Source: Sporocytophaga sp. (lineage in GTDB: Bacteria > Bacteroidota > Bacteroidia > Cytophagales > Cytophagaceae). Taken from it: a stretch of 64,000 bases of DNA. The notes under the pieces were generated by a model. It was not told the origin of the DNA. It saw only the letters and a program-made list of their open reading frames with translations, and did no database searches. This document shows, in pieces, positions 8,142 through 14,681 of the stretch. The DNA is taken from assembly GCF_017745095.1 (NCBI RefSeq), contig NZ_JAGHZZ010000003.1, forward strand, positions 310,001-374,000. The letters are read 5' to 3'. The translations under genes were made by a program, and so were the position numbers. Within the stretch, counting starts at the first letter, position 1. Each line of letters starts with the position of its first letter.

Positions 8142-9402
8142 CAAGCCCCATACCTCTTGATCCTTTAATCAAAACAGTAGAGTCCTTTAGTTTATTTTTT
8201 TCTACAAACTTTTCCAACTCAGCTTTCTCCGAAAAATATTTTGCTGATTTAAATTCTTCTGAAGCATACTGCATCATCTTGCCACAAAGAAATACAGAAT
8301 CAAATTGAAGAGATCCTATAAGCTTCCCTAAGTTTCTATGTTCTCCTTCACTTTGTTCTCCCAATTCAAACATATCTCCCAATACCATAACCTTCTTATT
8401 TGAAGTAGACATTGCTGCAAAGTTTTCTATAGCTGCTTTCATACTAGATGGATTAGCGTTGTAAGCATCTAATATGAGAGTAAGATCTTCCTTCTTTATT
8501 ACCTGAGAACGATTGTTTTCAGGATTATAAGAGGCAATAGCTTCATTTGCCGCATCAGCAGGGACCTTAAAATACTTTCCTATACAAAGCGCTCCGGCAA
8601 TGTTGGGGAAGTTATAAGCACCCAAAAGCTGCGTATTTACAATTGTGCCATCCTCTGTCTTAAAACTTATAAAAGGTGAGGCGTCTATAAGTGAGCATTC
8701 ATAAAAGTTACCTTTGTTTGGATAAGTAACAGGAGCTGAAAACTTTGAAATGCTTTTCAATATTTCATCATTAGTATTAAGGAAGATATTTTTTCCAGAC
8801 TTCAATAGATAATCATACAATTCTCCCTTTCCCTTTTTAACACCTTCCTCACCTCCAAATCCTTCCAAATGCGCCTTCCCTATGTTGGTAATCAAACCAA
8901 AGTCTGGCTCTGCAATCTTGCAATATCCTTCAATTTCTTTCTGATGGTTGGCCCCCATTTCTACTATTCCCAATTCAATGGTTTCATCCATAGCAAGAAG
9001 TGTGAGAGGAATCCCTATATGATTGTTTAGATTGCCTCGCGTTGCATAAGTTTTATATTTTTTAGCAAGCACTACATTGACAAGCTCTTTAGTCGTTGTT
9101 TTTCCATTTGAGCCGGTTATCGCAATGATTGGTATACCCAATTGCTTTCTGTGAAAATTAGCAAGCTGCTGCAATGCTATCAGTACATCCTCTACAAGGA
9201 TAAATCTGTCATCCTTTCTGAATTGAGCTTCATCAATCACTGCATATTTTGCACCTTGCCTCAAGGCTTCTTCAGCAAAAGAATTACCGTTAAAATTGGG
9301 ACCTTTAAGGGCAAAAAACATGCAATCCTTTTCGATCTTCCTTGTATCTGTAGAAACAGAACTTGTTTCTTTATATTTCTGATAAATTTGATTTATTTCC
9401 AT
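8119..9402 (-). CDS. murF: UDP-N-acetylmuramoyl-tripeptide--D-alanyl-D-alanine ligase
   Basis: 427 aa from the chosen start. MurF adds D-Ala-D-Ala to the UDP-MurNAc-tripeptide, the last cytoplasmic step of peptidoglycan precursor synthesis. Seen: N-terminal substrate domain (SVSTDTRKIEKDCMFFALKG), ATP loop ITGSNGKTTTKE (about 95-106), TRGNLNNHIGIPLTL, EMGANHQKEI, and the C-terminal Mur ligase domain with LDAYNANPSSMKAAI, a MurF hallmark. Start choice: the track starts at 9414, but a TAGTTTTG promoter element overlaps that codon (9412-9419). ATG 9402 (MEINQIY) is therefore preferred. The gene is convergent with the barrel protein. Confidence 0.93.
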   Translation of the reverse strand: MEINQIYQKYKETSSVSTDTRKIEKDCMFFALKGPNFNGNSFAEEALRQGAKYAVIDEAQFRKDDRFILVEDVLIALQQLANFHRKQLGIPIIAITGSNGKTTTKELVNVVLAKKYKTYATRGNLNNHIGIPLTLLAMDETIELGIVEMGANHQKEIEGYCKIAEPDFGLITNIGKAHLEGFGGEEGVKKGKGELYDYLLKSGKNIFLNTNDEILKSISKFSAPVTYPNKGNFYECSLIDASPFISFKTEDGTIVNTQLLGAYNFPNIAGALCIGKYFKVPADAANEAIASYNPENNRSQVIKKEDLTLILDAYNANPSSMKAAIENFAAMSTSNKKVMVLGDMFELGEQSEGEHRNLGKLIGSLQFDSVFLCGKMMQYASEEFKSAKYFSEKAELEKFVEKNKLKDSTVLIKGSRGMGLETLVRLI

Positions 9403-9411
9403 ATCTTCTAA

Positions 9412-9419
9412 CAAAACTA
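9412..9419 (-). promoter_or_regulatory. -7 element of murF
   Basis: Minus-strand TAGTTTTG (plus CAAAACTA) matches TAnnTTTG and ends 9 nt before the ATG at 9402. It decides the murF start against the longer track ORF. Confidence 0.45.
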
Positions 9420-9589
9420 AAAAGGCAAGTTAGGCAAAAACGGGATTTAAAATTACTTTGTTTTCAATTTGACAGGGATTTAGCATTAAAAAAATATATC
9501 AATATAAAAACAATGCATTGGGCTAAGTAAAGCGACTGATTTAATGATAAACAGGATCTCCAAAAGCTCATAATTAAGTTAGGTTCACC

Positions 9590-10006
9590 ATGAATACAAT
9601 TATATTCTTTTCAATTTCTTCTGGTCAGGATTTTCAATATGAAAATACATTACTAACCAGCCTTAAAGAACAATTCTCCTCTGCAGCTTTTTTTGATTTT
9701 GACAATTACAGTGACACCATACTATATGGTTACTTTTCGAAAATTCTAGAGGAGAATAAGAAAGAGCATAAAAATACTTTAGTAATTATACAGGCTTTGG
9801 ACAATACTTCTAAAGGAGTTATTCCCTTCTGCGAGACATTGCTGAGATCAAAAGAACATCTTTCAGTGAGTCTCATTGGAGAACATGCAATCGTTGAAAA
9901 AATGCTGACCACTTTGAAATCTTTCATTAAAGTTAATAATCCTTATGATCAGGATTTATTTGCCTTCATTCAAAGCTCAAGCTCAAATGAATCGGCATCT
10001 AAATGA
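9590..10006 (+). CDS. Hypothetical protein
   Basis: 138 aa that I do not recognise. Seen: a soluble, Ser/Phe-rich alpha/beta sequence starting with a strand (MNTIIFFSIS), a central strand NTLVIIQAL, and a low-complexity tail SSSSNESASK. There is no signal peptide. The pattern strand-helix-strand with LIGEHAIVEKMLTTL suggests a small Rossmann-like domain, but this is only an impression. Its 3' end overlaps the 3' end of the omega-amidase gene by 37 bp, tail to tail. No promoter or terminator is evident. Confidence 0.55.
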   Translation: MNTIIFFSISSGQDFQYENTLLTSLKEQFSSAAFFDFDNYSDTILYGYFSKILEENKKEHKNTLVIIQALDNTSKGVIPFCETLLRSKEHLSVSLIGEHAIVEKMLTTLKSFIKVNNPYDQDLFAFIQSSSSNESASK

Positions 10007-10749
10007 GCAGGGAATTTTTGTCTGAATGCATTTAAATGCTCTGCCTTTAATGTTATGGTTTTAACCTCCTCATGATCATGAAACTCTTCAATATATTCTC
10101 CAACAGGACCAATCACTGCGCTATCTCCTGAATATTCCAAATCTTTTCCGTCTGTCCCTATCCTGTTTACTCCTGCCACATAAGATATATTTTCGATTGC
10201 CCTTGCCCTTAAAAGAGTCTTCCATGCTACATTCCTGGCTGCTGGCCAGTTTGCAACATATATCAAAAGGTCATATTCATTTTCTTTATTCCTGCTAAAT
10301 ACAGGAAATCTAAGGTCATAGCAGACTAAAGGAAAAATTTTCCAGCCTTTTATTTCTTTGATGAGTTTTTTGGTCCCAGCTGTGTAAACGTTGTCTTCAC
10401 CAGCCATTCTGAAAAGATGCCTTTTGTCATATACATCATAACTGCCTTCTGGCTCCATCCAGATCAGGCGATTATAGAATTTATCTCCCTCCTTTATTAT
10501 AACACTTCCGGTAATGACAGCTTTCTTTTGCGCAGCCATCTGCTTCATCCATTTAAAAGTAGTCAGGTTCATTGGTTCAGCAAGTTCTGCCGCATCCATT
10601 GAAAAACCAGTGGTAAACATTTCCGGAAGGATAATAAGATCAGATTGATCTTTCATCTGCCAGAGCTTTTCTTCTATCATAGCAAGGTTAGCCCCACTGT
10701 TTTTCCAGAAAAGAGGTGTTTGAACAAGAGTTATCTTCAGATCCTGCAT
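9970..10749 (-). CDS. Nitrilase-superfamily omega-amidase (YafV-like)
   Basis: 259 aa. Seen: the carbon-nitrogen hydrolase triad, E43 in LPEMFTTGFSM, K109 in YDKRHLFRM, and C143 in PLVCYDLRFP. These contexts (especially FTTGFSM and KRHLF) match the omega-amidase/YafV branch, which hydrolyses alpha-ketoglutaramate and related omega-amides. Length is normal. Its start overlaps the end of the upstream aminotransferase by 13 bp, so translation is likely coupled. Inference: it removes the alpha-ketoglutaramate formed when that enzyme uses glutamine, pulling the transamination forward. Confidence 0.9.
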   Translation of the reverse strand: MQDLKITLVQTPLFWKNSGANLAMIEEKLWQMKDQSDLIILPEMFTTGFSMDAAELAEPMNLTTFKWMKQMAAQKKAVITGSVIIKEGDKFYNRLIWMEPEGSYDVYDKRHLFRMAGEDNVYTAGTKKLIKEIKGWKIFPLVCYDLRFPVFSRNKENEYDLLIYVANWPAARNVAWKTLLRARAIENISYVAGVNRIGTDGKDLEYSGDSAVIGPVGEYIEEFHDHEEVKTITLKAEHLNAFRQKFPAHLDADSFELEL

Positions 10750-11888
10750 AGCTTTTTAGCGGCTTTTTCAAGGGTTTCATCTTCTTTAGCAAAGCAAAAC
10801 CTTATTATGCTGTCATCTTTTTTGGTGTGATAGAAAACTGAAATCGGTATACAGGCAACACCAAATTCTCTTGTAAGTCTTGCCGCAAAATCTACATCTG
10901 ACTCTTCAGAAATATCTCCGAAGTTCATCAATTGAAAATATGTTCCTGATGATGGTATTCCTTTAAACCTGGAACCACTCATCAAATTCAGAAATAAATC
11001 TCTTTTTCTTTGGTAAAAATCAGGCAGGCCAAGATACTCTTCTTTTTTCTCCAGAAAATCAGCTATGGCATATTGCATGGGTGTAGGGACACTGAATGTG
11101 TTGTACTGATGTACCTTTCTGAATTCAGCCGAAAGATGCTCTGGTGCAATACAATATCCCATTCTCCATCCGGTAGTATGATAAGTTTTACCAAAAGAAC
11201 TGATCACGAAACTTCTTTCTTGCAATTCCGGATATTTCAGAAAACTATGATGTTCAGCTTTGTCAAATATTATATGCTCATATACTTCGTCGCTAAGTAA
11301 TATGATATCCGTATCTCTGGTAAGTTCCGTTAAAGCTTTAATGTCTTGTTTTGATATTATTGCTCCCGTAGGATTATGCGGGGAGTTTATTATAATCAGA
11401 GAGGTTTTCCCAGTGATCTTTTTCCTTACGAGCTCCCAGTCTATTTTGTAATCAGGATATTGTAATTCAACAAATACAGGTTTGCCGCCAGAAAGCTGAA
11501 TTGCAGGGATATAACAATCAAATGCTGGTTCGAAAATGATCACTTCATCTCCTGGCTTTACAATCGACGTAATAGCTGTATAACATGCCTCCGTTGCTCC
11601 GCAGGTGAGTGTGACTTCCTTATCCGGATTCACATTGGCTCCATACAACTCTTTAGACTTAAGAGCTATTTTTTCTCTTAAGGTGTGAATACCCATCATT
11701 GGAGCGTACTGGTTGAAGCCCTTTTTCATGTACAAGGTGACCAAATCGACCAATTCGTCTGAGCATTTAAAATCCGGAAAACCTTGAGCAAGATTAATAG
11801 CATTATAATCTCTTGACATCTGAGACATTATTGTAAAAATTGTCGTACCGATGTCGGGTAATTTGGATTCCGGACTTTTGGTGATCAT
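10737..11888 (-). CDS. PLP-dependent methionine/glutamine aminotransferase (YbdL/KAT type)
   Basis: 383 aa. Seen: class I/II aminotransferase fold with NLAQGFPDF, NQYAPMMGIHTLREKIA, NSPHNPTGAI (NPTG 172-175), DEVYEHIIFD, PLP lysine K234 in SSFGKTYHTTGWRMGY, and a late Arg (SIIRFCFAKEDETL). GFPDF plus YAPMxG are typical of the YbdL/kynurenine/glutamine transaminase K subgroup, which prefers methionine, glutamine and aromatic amino acids. It is preceded by def at 1 bp and followed by overlapping omega-amidase. The trio suggests recovery of N-terminal methionine or of ketomethiobutyrate, the latter being the established function of the transaminase/amidase pair. Confidence 0.9.
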   Translation of the reverse strand: MITKSPESKLPDIGTTIFTIMSQMSRDYNAINLAQGFPDFKCSDELVDLVTLYMKKGFNQYAPMMGIHTLREKIALKSKELYGANVNPDKEVTLTCGATEACYTAITSIVKPGDEVIIFEPAFDCYIPAIQLSGGKPVFVELQYPDYKIDWELVRKKITGKTSLIIINSPHNPTGAIISKQDIKALTELTRDTDIILLSDEVYEHIIFDKAEHHSFLKYPELQERSFVISSFGKTYHTTGWRMGYCIAPEHLSAEFRKVHQYNTFSVPTPMQYAIADFLEKKEEYLGLPDFYQRKRDLFLNLMSGSRFKGIPSSGTYFQLMNFGDISEESDVDFAARLTREFGVACIPISVFYHTKKDDSIIRFCFAKEDETLEKAAKKLCRI

Positions 11889-11889
11889 G

Positions 11890-12438
11890 TTATTTTTTTA
11901 CTGGAAACTTCATTTTATAAGAAACATCTACAATACCCTTACTGATATTAGTAAGCTTATTTTTCATAAGTCTCTTTTTGATTGAAGAAAGATGATCTAC
12001 AAACAGAACACCTTCTATGTGATCATATTCGTGCTGGATTATCCTTGCTCTGATTCCCTCATAAGTTTCTTCATGCTTTACCCAGTTTTCATCAAAATAG
12101 CGAATAGTTAACTGAAATGGTCTGAAAACCTCCGACCTGACTCCTGGGATACTCAGACAACCTTCATCGTATGGCCAATCTTCACCTGTTTCTTCTAGAA
12201 TTTCAGGATTTATGAAGGCTTTTTTGAAATCATCTAATCCCTCTTCCATCGGACTTCCGTCAACTACAAATATTCTTTGATTAAGCCCAATTTGCGGACC
12301 AGCCAACCCAACTCCGTTAGCGTTATACATAGTCTCAAACATATCAGCAACTAATTGCTTCAAATCAGTTCCTTTTTCAAAATCAACAGCCCGCTTCTTC
12401 AGTACCGGGTCACCGTATGCTACTATAGGGTATATCAT
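11890..12438 (-). CDS. def: Peptide deformylase
   Basis: 182 aa. Removes the formyl group from the N-terminal Met of new proteins. Seen: all three family motifs, GVGLAGPQIG (42-51), EGCLSIP (metal ligand C94), and QHEYDHIEG (H136, E137, H140). Length fits type I enzymes. It is the first gene of a (-) run; the aminotransferase begins 1 bp after its stop. A TATATTTG element lies 19 nt upstream. Confidence 0.96.
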   Translation of the reverse strand: MIYPIVAYGDPVLKKRAVDFEKGTDLKQLVADMFETMYNANGVGLAGPQIGLNQRIFVVDGSPMEEGLDDFKKAFINPEILEETGEDWPYDEGCLSIPGVRSEVFRPFQLTIRYFDENWVKHEETYEGIRARIIQHEYDHIEGVLFVDHLSSIKKRLMKNKLTNISKGIVDVSYKMKFPVKK

Positions 12439-12456
12439 AAATTATTAATGCAAAAA

Positions 12457-12464
12457 CAAATATA
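12457..12464 (-). promoter_or_regulatory. -7 element of the def operon
   Basis: Minus-strand TATATTTG (plus CAAATATA) fits TAnnTTTG and lies 18 nt before the def ATG at 12438. Confidence 0.45.
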
Positions 12465-12568
12465 ACCAAATCCATCATAGAATTCCCTGGGAAATTCTTT
12501 TTAGAAAACAACAATTTATAAATTTTAAAAATTCTCAATTGAAGTTGGTGGTATACTTTGCATAAAAC

Positions 12569-12601
12569 AAAGCAGGCAGTCGGGAGAAGACTGCCTGCTT
12601 T
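12569..12601. terminator. Strong hairpin in the divergent def/Rrf2 gap
   Basis: Perfect 13-bp stem AAAGCAGGCAGTC / GACTGCCTGCTTT with a 7-nt loop. On the minus strand it is followed by TTTGTTTTATG, a weak U tract. Neither flanking gene ends here, since both point away, so the hairpin is unexplained by the annotated genes and may end an unannotated transcript. Confidence 0.5.
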
Positions 12602-12842
12602 AGCTACTTTTTTACCTGGGGACCTTGCGATTAAAGTAAACTTGAATCTTCAAATTTTGTTTGAGAAAATAGCAAGATTCAACCTTCAAATTAAATAATA
12701 AATCTGAAGAAATTCAGAATAGTTCCCTTATTTTCCTTTTTTAATAGATATATAGTTTAAAAAAATCGACAGTCGACCTGAACAATCATAAGTTTTTTTT
12801 GCATTTTTGGAATTATAATAAAGCATATAGAGTTTATAGATA

Positions 12843-13274
12843 ATGCTATCCAAAAAGACAAGATACGCTATCAAGGCCCTCACCAAACTAGCAAAAGAGT
12901 TCCAGAAAGGACCGATTCTTATTAGTGACATTTCAAAAACTGAACGTATTCCTCAGAAATTCCTAGAGGCTATACTTCTAGAGCTCAAAAATGCGGGCAT
13001 TTTAAATAGCAAAAAAGGAAAAGGCGGTGGCTATTATTTAATAAAAAAACCTGAGGAGGTAGATCTTGCTAATATTATTCGTTTGTTTGACGGAGCCATT
13101 GCACTTCTTCCCTGTGTAAGTATTAAATATTATGAAAGATGTGATGAATGTGTGGATGAAACTTTATGTGGATTCAGAGACATTATCAGAGAAGTAAGAG
13201 ATAATACTTTAAAAATTTTAAAAGAGAGTACCTTACAAGACATCATCCAAAGAGAAGACAGTTTAAAAGTTTAA
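12843..13274 (+). CDS. Rrf2-family transcriptional regulator with four cysteines
   Basis: 143 aa. Seen: the Rrf2 winged-helix N-terminus (LSKKTRYAIKALTKLA), IPQKFLEAILLELKNAGILNSKKGKGGGYYL (recognition helix and wing), and a downstream cluster C91, C100, C103, C109. IscR/NsrR-type members use three Cys to hold an Fe-S cluster. The spacing here is not identical, so cluster binding is plausible, not shown. Role: a redox- or Fe-S-responsive regulator with unknown targets. It is a single gene with a good terminator. Confidence 0.88.
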   Translation: MLSKKTRYAIKALTKLAKEFQKGPILISDISKTERIPQKFLEAILLELKNAGILNSKKGKGGGYYLIKKPEEVDLANIIRLFDGAIALLPCVSIKYYERCDECVDETLCGFRDIIREVRDNTLKILKESTLQDIIQREDSLKV

Positions 13275-13299
13275 ATTTTCCTTATTTCTAAAAGAAAAA

Positions 13300-13335
13300 A
13301 GAGGCAGCCTGAAATTTCAGACTGCCTCTTTTTTT
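13300..13335 (+). terminator. Rho-independent terminator of the Rrf2 gene
   Basis: AGAGGCAG-C-CTGAAA pairs with TTTCAG-A-CTGCCTCT (14 pairs, one mismatch) and is followed by TTTTTTT. It begins about 25 nt after the stop codon. Confidence 0.8.
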
Positions 13336-13411
13336 ATATCCACCTCAAGACTATTTCAAGCTCTATATTGAAGAAAAGCCCGATTAACAATATAATGGTT
13401 CTCCATTTTGT

Positions 13412-13708
13412 TTATGCATGTTTTAAACTATAAGGGTGATATAAGACCTCTTTCAAGTTTTTATGATTTACCAAAAACTCCTGAACAGAGAGGCAGGTTG
13501 CCCTTATCTTAATATGATTAGCTTTTACAAAATCGAGTACATAATTCAGGAGAATCTCTTTTCCAGATTCATCCATTTCAGTAGTCGGGGTAGTGGTGTA
13601 ATAAAAATCCCAGAATTTATGCCCCAGCATTCTATAGCTAGTTGAAAATTCCTTTCCATCGAAGGTGAGGACAAATTTATGCTGGATATGATCGTGAATT
13701 AATTCCAT
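13412..13708 (-). CDS. Small YjdJ-type GNAT-like protein
   Basis: 98 aa. Seen: a compact alpha/beta sequence with strands KFVLTFDGKEFSTSYRML and KFWDFYYTTTP, then helix ILLNYVLDFVKANHIKI and strand/helix ATCLSVQEFLVNH. The end pattern (a helix, K-I-x-x-x-C, then xxFLxxH) matches the small GCN5-like acetyltransferase family (YjdJ/NATD1, about 90-100 aa). The usual acetyl-CoA loop (R/QGxGxA) is replaced by DESGKEI, so activity is doubtful. Family assignment is moderate. It is a single gene, convergent with the Rrf2 regulator. Confidence 0.6.
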   Translation of the reverse strand: MELIHDHIQHKFVLTFDGKEFSTSYRMLGHKFWDFYYTTTPTTEMDESGKEILLNYVLDFVKANHIKIRATCLSVQEFLVNHKNLKEVLYHPYSLKHA

Positions 13709-13957
13709 AGAAGATTGATATTTTTAGTTCCGTTATGTAAGTTATAGGCTTAAGTTCCCTTCGTTTTCTCCCAAAACATTAAATAAATTTTGTTAGTTCG
13801 GCGTGACTCAAATCCTCATGTTGTGGTATTTTTCAACGGATTTTTCTGTCAGCTCAAACTCAAAAACCCTCATAAACAACACCATAAAAAGTTGGCATAT
13901 TTTTCTAATATCTGTTTGTCATTAATTTATTTATTACCCTTAAAACCTTTAATTATT

Positions 13958-14146
13958 ATGAAAAAGTTAACTGCCCTAGCTTTCGTTGTTGCATTCTCTG
14001 GTGTTGTATTTTTAAGCAAAGCTCAGAATAGCGGAAGCCTTAAAGGACAATCAGGTATTTTAACTGATACAACTAAGAAAGAACAAAAAGCTAAGCCTGT
14101 AGCGAGCAATCCTGAGGTAAGTGACACAACTAAGTCTAAAAAATAG
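13958..14146 (+). CDS. Small secreted protein, 62 aa
   Basis: The track ORF starts at 13790, but the in-frame ATG at 13958 begins an evident signal peptide (MKKLTALAFVVAFSGVVFLSKAQ), so that start is chosen. The mature part is about 40 residues, hydrophilic and Lys/Thr/Ser-rich, with a repeated DTTKK/DTTKSKK motif. Function unknown; I do not recognise a family. It is followed at once by an element (14145-14208) duplicated after the next small ORF. Its leader may run from a near-consensus TAAATTTTG at 13784. Confidence 0.65.
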   Translation: MKKLTALAFVVAFSGVVFLSKAQNSGSLKGQSGILTDTTKKEQKAKPVASNPEVSDTTKSKK

Positions 14147-14208
14147 TTTTTTAAGTCCCCCTTTAATTATGATTAAATAAAGTCATCCATGGATGGCTTT
14201 ATTTTTTT
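14145..14208 (+). terminator. Duplicated 3' element, copy A (terminator)
   Basis: Begins at the stop of the 62-aa gene: a T-run, AGTCCCCCTTTAATTATGATT, then hairpin AAAGTCATCC/GGATGGCTTT and a T-run. About 60 nt closely resemble 14558-14624. Confidence 0.7.
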
Positions 14209-14401
14209 CATTAAAATTAGTTTTTTTCCGAATGAATACTTTTCATGCATCTCCCCAAATTGTATTAAAACTCCACAGATTGTGGTTTTTTTCCACACAT
14301 TAAAATTCGATTAGAAATACAACAAACTGACTAATAGATTCTTATAATTATGGCACGCTTTTTCTAAAGTAGTACAACAAGGCCTTTAAAATAAATATCC
14401 A

Positions 14402-14560
14402 ATGCTGGCATCAAGTGTAGTTGCAGCCTTTTCGTTTGGAACTATGTTAAGAAGAATTCAAGTGAAAGAGAGCTATAAGAAACAGCAGATTATTTTAAAG
14501 TGCAATATTGAACCCAAAGAAGTTAAAGTCAGACCAGAAATGGTGAAGGCTCAAAGATAA
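14402..14560 (+). CDS. Small ORF, 52 aa, hypothetical
   Basis: Too short for the track. ATG at 14402, TAA at 14558-14560. The N-terminus is mildly hydrophobic (MLASSVVAAFSFGTML); the rest is basic (RRIQVKESYKKQQ...). No family is recognised. Support is positional: it ends directly at copy B of the duplicated 3' element, just as the 62-aa gene ends at copy A. It could be a real small membrane or secreted peptide, or a degraded copy of something longer. Confidence 0.4.
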   Translation: MLASSVVAAFSFGTMLRRIQVKESYKKQQIILKCNIEPKEVKVRPEMVKAQR

Positions 14561-14624
14561 TTTTTTTAGTCCCCTTTAATTATGATTGAATAAGGCCATC
14601 CAAAGTGATGGCTTTATTTTTTAT
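14558..14624 (+). terminator. Duplicated 3' element, copy B (terminator)
   Basis: TAATTTTTTTAGTCCCCTTTAATTATGATT followed by hairpin AAGGCCATC/GATGGCTTT and TTTTTT. It nearly repeats 14145-14208. The track start of the next kinase (14586) lies inside this hairpin and is therefore rejected. Confidence 0.7.
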
Positions 14625-14681
14625 CAGACACAAGAGAGGAAAAAATTAAGTAACTTTAAACTTGACCAATCTTCATCTACT

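Larger units (their letters stand above)
12439..12842. other. 404-bp divergent intergenic region
   Basis: It holds the def -7 element, the 12569-12601 hairpin, and a second inverted repeat, TTGAATCTT (12642-12650) with AAGATTCAA (12674-12682). The rest is AT-rich. No ORF of note is present. The two hairpins would be compatible with a small RNA. Confidence 0.4.

Noticed and set aside
13790-13957. N-terminal extension of the 62-aa secreted protein, and a tRNA-like stretch (GACTCAAATCCTC) in it.
   Set aside because: The in-frame ATG 13958 begins a signal peptide. No acceptor, D or anticodon stem fits around the T-arm-like bases, so it is not a tRNA or a clear attachment-site fragment.
14586-14681. 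Upstream start of the hybrid kinase (track ATG 14586).
   Set aside because: Codons 1-15 are made from the terminator hairpin and T-run of copy B; ATG 14682 gives a normal basic N-terminus before the first membrane helix.
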